Shown here: piece after piece, positions 25,452 through 33,644 of the stretch
Layout: the number at the start of each line of letters is the position of its first letter
Numbering within the stretch: position 1 is the stretch's first letter
Assembly (NCBI GenBank): GCA_913053875.1
Contig: CAJXGN010000002.1
Coordinates: 248,001 to 312,000 of the forward strand
Reading direction: 5' to 3'
DNA: 64,000 nt
Source of the DNA: an uncultured Agromyces sp.
GTDB lineage: Bacteria; Actinomycetota; Actinomycetes; Actinomycetales; Microbacteriaceae
Notes under the pieces: generated by a model
Databases searched by the model: none
Told to the model about the DNA's origin: nothing
The model's input: only the letters and a program-made list of their open reading frames with translations
Position numbers and translations under genes: made by a program

Positions 25452-26653
25452 GGCGTGGCCACCTGACCCGCCAGGCGCGCACGGATGAGTCGGCCCTGGT
25501 CTCCGGCGCCCGCGGCATCGAACGGCGTGGCGAGCACAAGGGCCGCAGCGCCCTGGGCCCAGCTCTGGTCCTGCCAGGTCTCGACCTCGACCGGGATGCT
25601 GCGCCGGTGTCGCAGCAGGTGCGACCGGAACGCCGGCTCGAACCCCGGGGACCAGTGCCGCCAGGCGCTGGTCCCCTCACCGAGCACCACGACGAGCGCC
25701 GGGTCGATGGTGTGGACGATGCCCGCGAGCGTGCGACCGAGCAGCCGGCCGGCCTCCCGGAAGATGCCGAGCGCACCCTCGTCGCCGCCGTCGGCCGCGG
25801 CCAGCAGCGCATCGATGCCCGCCGCCGGCTCGATGGCCCCCGCGGAGCGAGCCTGGGCGACGAGCGCCGCCTCGCTGATGAGCGACTCCAGGCAGCCGTC
25901 GTTGCCGCACGTGCAACGCGGCCCGTCGTCCGCCACCGGAATGTGGCCGATCTCGCCGGCGCCGCCGGACGCCGAGCGGAGCACGCTGCCGTCGACGACG
26001 ATGCCGGCGCCGATGCCCGTTCCGATCGTGACGACGAGGAAGTCGTCGTGCGACCGGCCGAGGCCGAACAGGCGTTCGGCGACAGCGAGCGCGTTCACGT
26101 TGTTCTCGACGATCACCGGCAGCCCGATGGCCCGTCGCAGCGCGTCCCCGAGCTCGACGCCGTTCCAGCCCAGTTGGGCGGACTCGACGACGCCGTTGCC
26201 GGGGCTGTCCACGCTGCCGGGTACGCCCACGCCGAGTCCCAGGAGGTTCACGTCCGACCCAGAGCCGATGAACTCGCGAATCCGCTCCACCAGCTCCGAG
26301 ACGAAGGTGCTCGACGTGGCGTCGAAGGGGGTGCTCGCCGAGCGCACGACCTGGCCGTCGATTCCCACCTCGACGAACGCCACGTGGTCGGCGACGACCT
26401 TGACGCCGACGGCGCGTCCCGCGGATGCGGCGAGCCCGAGCATCCGGGCCGGCCTGCCGCCGTTCGACGGCGCTTGATCCAGCTCGACGACGAGGCCGTC
26501 GGTGATCAGGTCCTTCACGAGCTGCGTGATGAGGGCCGGCGACAGCGTGAGCGCCCGCGCGAGATCGGCGCGCGAGGCAGGTCCGCCGGCGCCGAGCCGC
26601 GCCAGGATGGCCGAGCGGTTCACGTCGGTACGCGTGGATGAGTGGATCGCCAT
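25448..26653 (-). CDS. ROK-family transcriptional regulator
   Basis: A 401-residue protein. An N-terminal winged helix (residues ~8-65, PASRADLARALTLSPALIT) joins a ROK sugar-kinase-like domain. The latter has VVTIGTGIGAGIVVDG and the zinc motif GEIGHIPVADDGPRCTCGND (Cys-X-Cys, with a third Cys following). Such regulators repress sugar uptake operons and release DNA when the sugar binds. It is the first gene of the operon it probably controls. A perfect TTTAGGACTAAA palindrome lies 46 bp upstream. It is divergent from purF. Confidence 0.92.
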   Translation of the reverse strand: MAIHSSTRTDVNRSAILARLGAGGPASRADLARALTLSPALITQLVKDLITDGLVVELDQAPSNGGRPARMLGLAASAGRAVGVKVVADHVAFVEVGIDGQVVRSASTPFDATSSTFVSELVERIREFIGSGSDVNLLGLGVGVPGSVDSPGNGVVESAQLGWNGVELGDALRRAIGLPVIVENNVNALAVAERLFGLGRSHDDFLVVTIGTGIGAGIVVDGSVLRSASGGAGEIGHIPVADDGPRCTCGNDGCLESLISEAALVAQARSAGAIEPAAGIDALLAAADGGDEGALGIFREAGRLLGRTLAGIVHTIDPALVVVLGEGTSAWRHWSPGFEPAFRSHLLRHRRSIPVEVETWQDQSWAQGAAALVLATPFDAAGAGDQGRLIRARLAGQVATP

Positions 26654-26698
26654 CGATTCCTCGGGTGTGTCGGGGTCCCGGTGTCGGGACGCTCTTAA

Positions 26699-26710
26699 TT
26701 TAGGACTAAA
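26699..26710. promoter_or_regulatory. Probable ROK operator
   Basis: TTTAGGACTAAA is a perfect 12-bp palindrome in an AT-rich island (26694-26725) upstream of the ROK gene. ROK repressors such as XylR and NagC bind AT-rich inverted repeats, so this is the likely operator and promoter of the sugar operon. Confidence 0.6.
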
Positions 26711-26884
26711 GAAAGTTCAGAAGCAAGTACCCGTGATGCATTCGTGACCTGGCCCGTCGCCCCGAGGCATCCGCCCGCCGTTCACCCGACGCCCACCCAG
26801 CCTTCACCCATCGAGCGTGTGGGAGGATTGCCCTGCCCGGTCCGGGGCACTCGCACCTCCCTCACCCCAGGAGCCACGCCACGC

Positions 26885-28345
26885 ATGTGCGGCATCGTCG
26901 GAATCGTCTCTACCGAACCGGTCAACCAGCAGATCTACGACAGCCTCCTCCTGCTGCAGCACCGCGGGCAGGACTCGACCGGCATCGCGACCGCCGACGG
27001 CCCGCAGTTCCACATCCACAAGGGGCGCGGCCAGGTGCGCGAGGCGTTCCGCACGCGTGACATGCGGGCCCTCCTCGGCACGATGGGCCTCGGCCACGTG
27101 CGCTACGCGACCAAGGGCGACGCCGCCAACGAGCGCGAGGCGCAGCCGTTCTACGTGAACGCGCCGTACGGCATCATCCTGATCCACAACGGCAACCTGA
27201 CGAACACGCGCGAGCTCGCCGGCGACCTGTTCCACAAGGACCGCCGGCACATGAACTCCGCCAGCGACACCGAGATGCTGCTGAACGTGCTCGCCACCGA
27301 GCTGCAGGGCGAGGTGTCGGGCTCGCTCGACCTCGACCCAGACCAGGTGTTCAACGCTGTGCGCAACGTGCACGAGCGCGTCGAGGGGTCGTATGCCGCG
27401 ATCGCCATGATCGCCGGCCACGGGCTGCTCGCGTTCCGCGACCCGTACGGCATCCGCCCGCTCGTGCTCGGCCGGCGCACCGCCGGGCTCGTGGGCGACG
27501 AGTGGATCGTGGCATCCGAGTCGCTCGTGCTCGAGAACGGCGACTACGAGATCGTGCGCGAGATCGCACCCGGCGAGGCCGTGTTCATCACCATGCAGGG
27601 CGAGATGTACTCGCGCCAGTGCGCCGCGAACCCGCGCCTCGTGCCCTGCTCGTTCGAGTACGTCTACCTCGCGCGCCCCGACTCGATCATGAACGGCATC
27701 TCGGTCTACGAGGCACGCCTGCGCATGGGCGACCGCCTCGCCGACACCGTCGCGCGGCACGCGCCGCTCGGCGACATCGACGTCGTCATGCCGATCCCCG
27801 ACTCGTCGCGCCCGGCGGCCATGCAGGTCGCCCGCAAGCTCGGCGTCGAGTACCGCGAGGGCTTCTACAAGAACCGCTACGTGGGCCGCACGTTCATCAT
27901 GCCCGGGCAGGCGCAGCGCAAGAAGAGCGTGCGCCAGAAGCTCAACGCCATGGGCTCGGAGTTCAAGGGCAAGAACATCCTCATCGTCGACGACTCGATC
28001 GTGCGCGGCACGACCTCGAAGGAGATCGTGGAGATGGCCCGCGCCGCCGGCGCCAACAAGGTCACCTTCACCTCAGCCGCCCCACCCGTGCGCTTCCCGC
28101 ACGTGTACGGCATCAACATGCCCACCCGCGCCGAGCTGGTCGCGCACGGTCGCAAGATCCCCGAGATCGCCGCCGAGCTCGGCGCCGACCACATGATCTA
28201 CCAGGAGGTCGCCGACCTGCAGGCCGCGATCACCGAGGGCACCTCGATCGAGCAGCTCGACCTGTCGTGCTTCACGGGCGACTACGTCACCGGCACGGTC
28301 ACCGAGGAGTACCTCGACTGGGTCGAGCGCACGCAGCTGTCGTGA
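26885..28345 (+). CDS. purF: Amidophosphoribosyltransferase
   Basis: A 486-residue enzyme that makes phosphoribosylamine from PRPP and glutamine, the first purine step. The start at 26885 gives MCGIVGIVST, so Cys2 becomes the N-terminal nucleophile after Met removal. The open frame extends further upstream, but that would bury the Cys. Other marks are LLLLQHRGQDSTGIAT in the glutaminase domain and NILIVDDSIVRGTTSKEIV, the PRPP site. The stop overlaps the next start by GTGA. It is not next to purM. Confidence 0.97.
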   Translation: MCGIVGIVSTEPVNQQIYDSLLLLQHRGQDSTGIATADGPQFHIHKGRGQVREAFRTRDMRALLGTMGLGHVRYATKGDAANEREAQPFYVNAPYGIILIHNGNLTNTRELAGDLFHKDRRHMNSASDTEMLLNVLATELQGEVSGSLDLDPDQVFNAVRNVHERVEGSYAAIAMIAGHGLLAFRDPYGIRPLVLGRRTAGLVGDEWIVASESLVLENGDYEIVREIAPGEAVFITMQGEMYSRQCAANPRLVPCSFEYVYLARPDSIMNGISVYEARLRMGDRLADTVARHAPLGDIDVVMPIPDSSRPAAMQVARKLGVEYREGFYKNRYVGRTFIMPGQAQRKKSVRQKLNAMGSEFKGKNILIVDDSIVRGTTSKEIVEMARAAGANKVTFTSAAPPVRFPHVYGINMPTRAELVAHGRKIPEIAAELGADHMIYQEVADLQAAITEGTSIEQLDLSCFTGDYVTGTVTEEYLDWVERTQLS

Positions 28346-28737
28346 TCGCGACCGACCCTTCCGGCGCGACCGCGGCGACCGGCCCGACCGAGTACGTCGG
28401 CGTCTACCACGCCGACGGCGGCCCGGTGGGCGAAGTGCGCTACATCGTCGGCAAGTTCCTCGGCACCGCGCACTGCGCGCTCTGCGACATCACGCACACC
28501 TGGCGCAGGCGCCCCGAGTGGGACGAGATGGTCGCGCGACTCGGCGTGCCGTTCCGCCTGCTGCACCTGAACGAGCTCGACGACGAACTGCGCGCGGCGG
28601 TCGCCGAAGCCGGGTCACCGGTCGTGTTCGCGCGCGTCGGGGGAGTGCTGCGCGTCGCGCTCGACGCCGATCAGCTCGAGACTGCGGGGGGCTCGGTCGA
28701 GCGCTTCGCGTCGCTGCTCGGGGCCGCGTCGGCCTGA
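28342..28737 (+). CDS. Conserved hypothetical protein with CxxC motif
   Basis: A 131-residue protein translationally coupled to purF (GTG 28342 within the purF stop). The sequence YVGVYHADGGPVGEVRYIVG is followed by GTAHCALCDITHTW, a Cys-X2-Cys motif next to a His. The second half is alpha/beta. I do not know a function; metal binding or a thioredoxin-like role is only a guess. Its last 67 bp overlap the end of the convergent membrane-protein gene on the other strand. Confidence 0.65.
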   Translation: MIATDPSGATAATGPTEYVGVYHADGGPVGEVRYIVGKFLGTAHCALCDITHTWRRRPEWDEMVARLGVPFRLLHLNELDDELRAAVAEAGSPVVFARVGGVLRVALDADQLETAGGSVERFASLLGAASA

Positions 28738-29102
28738 GCCGCATCCGCCCCGCCGAGCTCCGCCTCGGCGACCGCACGCTCGATGGTGTCGGTCTGCGGG
28801 TGCACCTCCGCGTGCTCGGCGATGACCGTGCGGGCGTGCCCCGCCATGACCCGATCGAGCACGAGGGCCAGCACCGCGCCGAGCGCCACGCCGATTGCGC
28901 CCAGCACCAGCAGCAGGAACCCGAAGATCTGCCCCTTGTCGAAGTCCTCCACCTCGGGGAACGCGAAGGTGAGGATGAGCGCCATCAGCGCGCCGACACC
29001 GAAGCCGAGCGCGAGGAACCGCGGGTAGCGCGGCGAGCGGCGCACCGTCACCTCGTCGCGGGTGACCTCGGCGTGCTCGTTCGGCGCGGAAGAGTCGTTC
29101 AC
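28671..29102 (-). CDS. Small membrane protein with two helices
   Basis: A 143-residue protein: a hydrophilic N-terminus (MNDSSAPNEHAEVTRDEVTV), two adjacent membrane helices (about residues 28-48 and 57-84), then a cytosolic acidic tail. The GTG start has GACAAT 6 nt upstream, so it is probably leaderless. The 3' end overlaps the purF-linked gene by 67 bp in antiparallel fashion. No function is known; position between purF and purD genes is typical for a conserved actinobacterial hypothetical. Confidence 0.65.
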   Translation of the reverse strand: MNDSSAPNEHAEVTRDEVTVRRSPRYPRFLALGFGVGALMALILTFAFPEVEDFDKGQIFGFLLLVLGAIGVALGAVLALVLDRVMAGHARTVIAEHAEVHPQTDTIERAVAEAELGGADAAQADAAPSSDAKRSTEPPAVSS

Positions 29103-29191
29103 GCGCCCATTGTCGCAGGCGTTGCTGTGAGGTCGGGCCGTGCGGTGAATCGGCCGGCCGGAGCGGGTGGCCCCGGGCCGACCCCACGGAC

Positions 29192-29620
29192 TCAGACGAG
29201 CGGCAGCTGGTCGCGCAGGTCGGCGCGCGTGCCCGACGCCTGCACCGCGCCGGACGCGACGGCGGCGTCCCAGGTGATCGTGCCGGCGGCGAGGCCGAGC
29301 CAGGTCGCGGCATCCGTCTCGATGACGTTCGGCGGCGTGCCGCGCGTGTGACGCGGGCCCTCGACGCACTGCACCACCGCGAACGGCGGCACCCGCACCT
29401 CGAGCGTGTTGCCGGGCGCCTTCTCGGCGAGCAGCTGCAGGCTGAAGTGCACGGCGAGCGACAGGGTCTGCCGGTCGACGGATGCCACCGAGGCGGCGCC
29501 CGCGTCGGGGTTGACGACCGCCGCGTCGGGGTTTCCGGCGTGGTCGGCCGCGTCCTCTGCGCCGATCGCCGCCCGCAGCGCGGCCCAGCCGTCCTCGTCG
29601 TTGATGCGCGCGCGTGCCAT
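29192..29620 (-). CDS. SCP2 sterol-carrier-like domain protein
   Basis: A 142-residue protein resembling the actinobacterial sterol-carrier family often encoded near purine genes. Recognisable parts are LSLAVHFSLQLLAEKAPGNT, VRVPPFAVVQCVEGPRHTRG and ATWLGLAAGTITWDAAV, the last typical of SCP2 lipid-binding folds. The ligand is unknown. ATG 29620 has a weak CAGGAT -10 six bases upstream. It is divergent from purD. Confidence 0.7.
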   Translation of the reverse strand: MARARINDEDGWAALRAAIGAEDAADHAGNPDAAVVNPDAGAASVASVDRQTLSLAVHFSLQLLAEKAPGNTLEVRVPPFAVVQCVEGPRHTRGTPPNVIETDAATWLGLAAGTITWDAAVASGAVQASGTRADLRDQLPLV

Positions 29621-29701
29621 GCGCCCATCCTGCCACCGGTGCGGGCGCACGACGGCCGCCTCACCGGCGGCGGTTCGGAGCCGGTCGGGTAGCCTGAGAC
29701 G

Positions 29702-31018
29702 GTGAGAATCCTGGTCCTCGGCTCGGGCGCGCGGGAGCACGCCATCATCACCGCACTGCTGGCCGAACGGGCCGGCCACGAGATCGTCGCGGCGCCCGGC
29801 AACGCCGGCATCGCCGCATCCGCCCCCGACCCCGAGGCGGGCACGGTCACCACCATCGCCCTCGACGCCAACGACCCCGTCGTGGTCGCCGACTTCGCGT
29901 TCGACAACGATGTCGAGCTCGTCGTGATCGGCCCTGAGGCGCCCCTCGTCGCGGGCGTCGCCGATGCCCTGCGCACGCGCGGCATCGCGGTCTTCGGCCC
30001 GGGCAAGGCGGCCGCGCAGCTCGAGGGCTCGAAGGCCTTCGCGAAGCACGTGATGGACGCCGCGGGGGTGCCCACCGGCCGCGCCGAGCGGCTACAGACG
30101 ACGGATGACGCGGAGCGCGTGCTCGACGAGTTCGGCACGCCGTACGTGGTCAAGGCCGACGGCCTCGCAGCGGGCAAGGGCGTGCTCGTCACGAACGACC
30201 GCGACGCCGCCCTCGCCCACGCGACGTTCTGGCTGCAGCACGGCGGCGTGCTCGTCGAGGAGTTCCTCGACGGGCAGGAGGTGTCGCTGTTCCTCCTCTC
30301 CGACGGCACGAACGTGCTGCCGCTCTCGCCCGCACAGGACTACAAGCGCCTCGGCGACGGCGACGAGGGTCCGAACACGGGCGGCATGGGCGCCTACTCG
30401 CCGCTGCCGTGGCTCGACGACCGGTTCGGCAGCGAGCAGGCCTTCGTCGACGAGGTGATCGAGACGATCGCGCTGCCGACGGTGCGACAGCTCGACGCCG
30501 ACGGCACCCCGTTCATCGGCCTGCTCTACTGCGGGCTCATCATCACCGAGCGCGGCATCCGCGTCATCGAGTTCAACGCGCGCTTCGGCGACCCCGAGAC
30601 GCAGGTCGTGCTGCCGCGCCTCGCGACGCCGCTGTCGGGCCTGCTCATGGCGGCCGCGACCGGCGGGCTGGGTTCGCTCGAGCGCCCCGAATTCCGAGCG
30701 GATGCGGCGGTCACCGTGGTGCTCGCGAGCGAGGGGTACCCGGAGCAGCCCCGCACCGGTCGCCTGCTGCACGGGCTCGCCGACGCGGCAGCGGTGCCCG
30801 GGGTGCACCTGGCGCACGCGGCGACGGCGGTGCCCGTCGACGGCGACCCGGGCGACGCCGCCGCGCCGCTCGTCGCGACCGGCGGGCGCGTGCTCAACGT
30901 GGTCGCCACCGGCGAGGACTTCGTCACCGCCCGCGCCCGCGCGTACGACGCGATCGGCCGCATCCACCTCGACGGCGGCCAGTTCCGCACCGACATCGCG
31001 GCCCGCGTCGCCGGCTGA
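29702..31018 (+). CDS. purD: Phosphoribosylamine-glycine ligase (GAR synthetase)
   Basis: A 438-residue ATP-grasp enzyme that joins glycine to phosphoribosylamine. It begins [20 protein letters not shown]. The ATP-grasp core is [19 protein letters not shown], and the signature [14 protein letters not shown] lies near residue 290. GTG 29702 has TAGCCT 6 nt upstream, so the transcript is likely leaderless. It is followed by a 370-bp gap full of palindromic elements before purC. Confidence 0.97.
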   Translation: MRILVLGSGAREHAIITALLAERAGHEIVAAPGNAGIAASAPDPEAGTVTTIALDANDPVVVADFAFDNDVELVVIGPEAPLVAGVADALRTRGIAVFGPGKAAAQLEGSKAFAKHVMDAAGVPTGRAERLQTTDDAERVLDEFGTPYVVKADGLAAGKGVLVTNDRDAALAHATFWLQHGGVLVEEFLDGQEVSLFLLSDGTNVLPLSPAQDYKRLGDGDEGPNTGGMGAYSPLPWLDDRFGSEQAFVDEVIETIALPTVRQLDADGTPFIGLLYCGLIITERGIRVIEFNARFGDPETQVVLPRLATPLSGLLMAAATGGLGSLERPEFRADAAVTVVLASEGYPEQPRTGRLLHGLADAAAVPGVHLAHAATAVPVDGDPGDAAAPLVATGGRVLNVVATGEDFVTARARAYDAIGRIHLDGGQFRTDIAARVAG

Positions 31019-31049
31019 CCCGCTCGTTCCGTCCGGCGCACGCCCGCGC

Positions 31050-31125
31050 GTGCGGAACGTAGGACGATCTCACCGACGCGCCGGCTCCGTAGCATCCGCC
31101 CGCCCGAATCTCCTACGTTCCGCAC
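31050..31125. repeat. Palindromic element A (CGTAGGA-arm family)
   Basis: Perfect 15-bp arms: GTGCGGAACGTAGGA at 31050-31064 and its complement at 31111-31125. The centre holds CGATC then CCGACGCGCCG, and ends CCGCCCGAATC. It is one of three elements packed between purD and purC. Confidence 0.75.
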
Positions 31126-31147
31126 AACCGTCCCGAGCCGCCGTGCA

Positions 31148-31217
31148 CCGAACGTAGGACGATCCGCCCGACACGCCGCACCCCCGCCGCCCAGCCGCCC
31201 GAATCTCCTACGTTCGG
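31148..31217. repeat. Palindromic element B (CGTAGGA-arm family)
   Basis: Perfect 12-bp arms: CCGAACGTAGGA at 31148-31159 and its complement at 31206-31217. The centre holds CGATC, CCGACACGCCG and CCGCCCGAATC, closely matching element A 98 bp upstream. Confidence 0.75.
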
Positions 31218-31242
31218 CCCCGACGCGCTGACGCCGCGTGTT

Positions 31243-31323
31243 CGCGGATGCGGAGATCGGCGGCGCCACGCCGCGGCGCAGCCCCGTCCGCGCGGCGTGT
31301 CGCCGTAGGAGTCCGCATCCGCG
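31243..31323. repeat. Palindromic element C (GCGGATGCGGA-arm family)
   Basis: Perfect 12-bp arms: CGCGGATGCGGA at 31243-31254 and its complement at 31312-31323. The centre contains GGCGTGTCGCC, the reverse complement of the GGCGACACGCC core seen in other elements. The arms match those at 50609 and 52374. Confidence 0.7.
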
Positions 31324-31388
31324 TGCACCACCAGGTCGCGCGGCGCACGGGCATGGGCCCGTGCCATCCGCCAACCTACACTGGACGC

Positions 31389-32333
31389 GTGAGCAACGAC
31401 CTCGCCGAAGCCGGCTGGACCCACGTCTACTCGGGCAAGGTGCGCGACCTCTACGTGCCGACCGCGTCGATGACCGACGACGACACCTGGACGGGCGATC
31501 CCATGGCGACGGCCCCGGTCGCGCTGGTCGTGGCGACCGATCGCGTGAGCGCGTTCGACCACGTGCTCGAGCCGGGCATCCCGGAGAAGGGCGCGCTGCT
31601 CACGACGCTGTCGAACTGGTGGTTCGCGCAGCTCGCCGACGTTCCGAACCACCTCGCGTACGCCGAGGACGACCGGCTCGACGTGCCGGCCGTGCCCGCC
31701 GTCGTCGCCGCGCGGTCGATGCTCGTGCGGCCGCTGCGCATGTTCCCGGTCGAGTGCGTGGTGCGCGGCTACCTCACCGGGTCGGGCTGGAAGGAGTACC
31801 GGGCGGAGGGCACCGTCTGCGGCATCCGACTGCCCGAGGGCCTGCAGAACGGCGACCGCCTGCCCGAGCCGATCTACACGCCCGCGTGGAAGGCACCGAT
31901 GGGCGAGCACGACGAGAACATCTCGTACGAGCGCACGGTGGAGCTGGTGGGTGACGTAGTCGCCGAGCAGCTGCGTGCGATCTCGCTCGACGTGTTCGCA
32001 CGGGCATCCGCCATCGCCGAGGCTCGCGGGGTGATCCTCGCCGACACCAAGTTCGAGTTCGGCGCCGACCGCGACACGGGCATCGTCACGCTCGCCGACG
32101 AGGTGCTGACGAGCGACTCGAGTCGCTACTGGGACGCCGAGGCCTACGCGACCGGCGCGACCCCCGAGCTGCGCATGGCGAGTTTCGACAAGCAGATCGT
32201 GCGCGACTGGCTGGCCGCGAACTGGGACGCCGAGTCGGTGCCGGCGCCACCGACGCTGCCCACCGAGATCGTCGAGCGCACCGCCGAGCGGTACCGGGCG
32301 CTGATCGAGCGACTCACCGACCGGCCCGCCTGA
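31389..32333 (+). CDS. purC: SAICAR synthase
   Basis: A 314-residue enzyme that joins aspartate to CAIR using ATP. Motifs are VYSGKVRDLYV (ATP loop), VVATDRVSAFDHVL, VVRGYLTGSGWKEYR and ILADTKFEFG with the metal-binding acid. GTG 31389 has TACACT 6 nt upstream and no ribosome site, so a leaderless mRNA is likely. It lies downstream of purD, separated by the three palindromic elements. Confidence 0.97.
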   Translation: MSNDLAEAGWTHVYSGKVRDLYVPTASMTDDDTWTGDPMATAPVALVVATDRVSAFDHVLEPGIPEKGALLTTLSNWWFAQLADVPNHLAYAEDDRLDVPAVPAVVAARSMLVRPLRMFPVECVVRGYLTGSGWKEYRAEGTVCGIRLPEGLQNGDRLPEPIYTPAWKAPMGEHDENISYERTVELVGDVVAEQLRAISLDVFARASAIAEARGVILADTKFEFGADRDTGIVTLADEVLTSDSSRYWDAEAYATGATPELRMASFDKQIVRDWLAANWDAESVPAPPTLPTEIVERTAERYRALIERLTDRPA

Positions 32334-32356
32334 GGGAATACGCACCCCGGCACGGC

Positions 32357-32382
32357 AGTTGGATTTACTTGTGAGTACAACT
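32357..32382. promoter_or_regulatory. AT-rich inverted repeat at VOC gene start
   Basis: TACT-TGTG-AGTA (32366-32377) lies within an AT-rich stretch that also has AGTTG and CAACT ends. Such ACT-N4-AGT repeats resemble HxlR/MarR-type operators that control VOC and quinone-detoxifying genes. It overlaps the chosen GTG start, so either the start is further downstream or the site is a start-overlapping operator. Confidence 0.4.
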
Positions 32383-33267
32383 AATCGCCCCGGCGCATCC
32401 GATCTGCTGTCGCCCGACACCGGCATGGGCGCGGTCACGCTGCGCGTCGCCGACCTCGACGCGATGATCCGCTACTACCGCGACGGCGTCACGCTCGACC
32501 TGCTGAGCCACGACGGCCCGGTCGCCGTGCTCAGCCGCGGCGCGACGCCGGTCGTGATCCTCCAGCACGCGCCCGAGCTGAAGCACGCGAGCCCGCGCAG
32601 CGCGGGGCTCTTCCACACCGCCGTGCTCTTCGACGACCAGGCCGCGCTCGCCGCCGCCGTCTACTCGGTCGCGACCCGCTACCCCGGCACCTTCACCGGC
32701 AGCGCCGACCACCTCGTCAGCCAGGCGTTCTACTTCGACGACCCCGAGGGCAACGGGGTCGAGCTCTACTGGGACCGCGACCGCACCGAGTGGTCGTGGA
32801 CGCACGGCTCGGTCGAGATGGACACGCTGTTCCTCGATCCGAACGGCTTCCTGCAGGAGCACCTGACCGAGCAGGGCATGACGACGGATGCCTCGGGGCC
32901 GCGCCTCGGCGACGCCGTCGTGGGGCACGTGCACCTGTCCGTCGGCGACATCGCGAGCGCCCGCGAGTTCTACGTCGACCGCCTCGGCTTCGAGACCACC
33001 GCGACGTTCGGTCCGCAGGCGCTGTTCGTGTCGGCCGGCGGGTACCACCACCACATGGCGATGAACACCTGGAAGAGCGCGGGCGCTGGTCGCCGCCAGC
33101 TCGCGCTCGGGCTCGGACGCGTCGAGATCGTCGTGCCGGGCGCCGACGACGTCGGCGAGCTGGGGGAGCGCATGGCGCATTTCGGCGTGGCCGCGCGCGA
33201 CGACGGGCGCTCGCTCGAGTTCGACGACCCGTGGGACAACGTCGTGCAGGTCCGCGCCGCCGGCTGA
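32371..33267 (+). CDS. VOC-family protein (two-domain, CatE-like)
   Basis: About 298 residues with two vicinal-oxygen-chelate modules: GAVTLRVADLDAMIRYYRD to ELYWDRDRTEW (residues ~20-140) and GHVHLSVGDIASAREFYVD to the end (~180-298). Probable metal ligands are the His in GHVHLSV, the His in YHHHMAMNTW and a C-terminal acid. Length and tandem modules fit catechol-2,3-dioxygenase-like enzymes (CatE type) that cleave or detoxify catechols. The GTG start is uncertain because it lies inside an inverted repeat. Confidence 0.8.
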   Translation: MSTTNRPGASDLLSPDTGMGAVTLRVADLDAMIRYYRDGVTLDLLSHDGPVAVLSRGATPVVILQHAPELKHASPRSAGLFHTAVLFDDQAALAAAVYSVATRYPGTFTGSADHLVSQAFYFDDPEGNGVELYWDRDRTEWSWTHGSVEMDTLFLDPNGFLQEHLTEQGMTTDASGPRLGDAVVGHVHLSVGDIASAREFYVDRLGFETTATFGPQALFVSAGGYHHHMAMNTWKSAGAGRRQLALGLGRVEIVVPGADDVGELGERMAHFGVAARDDGRSLEFDDPWDNVVQVRAAG

Positions 33268-33274
33268 GCGCCGC

Positions 33275-33577
33275 CTACTCGACCGTCTCCAGCTCGACCT
33301 CGACCTCATCGCCGAGTTCGATGCCCTCGGCCTTCCGCACCGCCTTCTTGAGCGGCAGCACGTACGCGCCCGCCTTCGAATCGGGGAAGATCGACGTCGA
33401 CCAACTCGACCCGCCGACCCGCACACGCACCTTCACCGACCCGAATCCGCGCGGCGGGCGCGGCCGGTCGGCGATCTCCTCCGACGGGCCCACCGGCAGG
33501 GTCACGAAGAACCAGCCCTCCTCGGTGCGCGCTTCCCACTGCCACACCTCGGCGCGGAACCTCAGCTGCTCCCCCAT
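33275..33577 (-). CDS. DUF1905 protein
   Basis: A 100-residue beta-rich protein: LRFRAEVWQWEARTEEGWFF, FGSVKVRVRVGGSSWSTSIF, then AYVLPLKKAVRKAEGIELGD. This is the DUF1905 fold, whose function is unknown. TATGCT lies 7 nt before the ATG, suggesting a leaderless transcript. It is convergent with the VOC gene, with 7 bp between stops. Confidence 0.88.
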   Translation of the reverse strand: MGEQLRFRAEVWQWEARTEEGWFFVTLPVGPSEEIADRPRPPRGFGSVKVRVRVGGSSWSTSIFPDSKAGAYVLPLKKAVRKAEGIELGDEVEVELETVE

Positions 33578-33644
33578 GCGCCCGAGCATAGGCGCGCCCG
33601 CCGACGCCCGCGCCGCGCACACCGGCCTCGCTAGGCTGGCGATC

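Noticed and set aside
26744..26884. Upstream extension of purF
   Set aside because: It would place residues before the Cys2 nucleophile that must become N-terminal.
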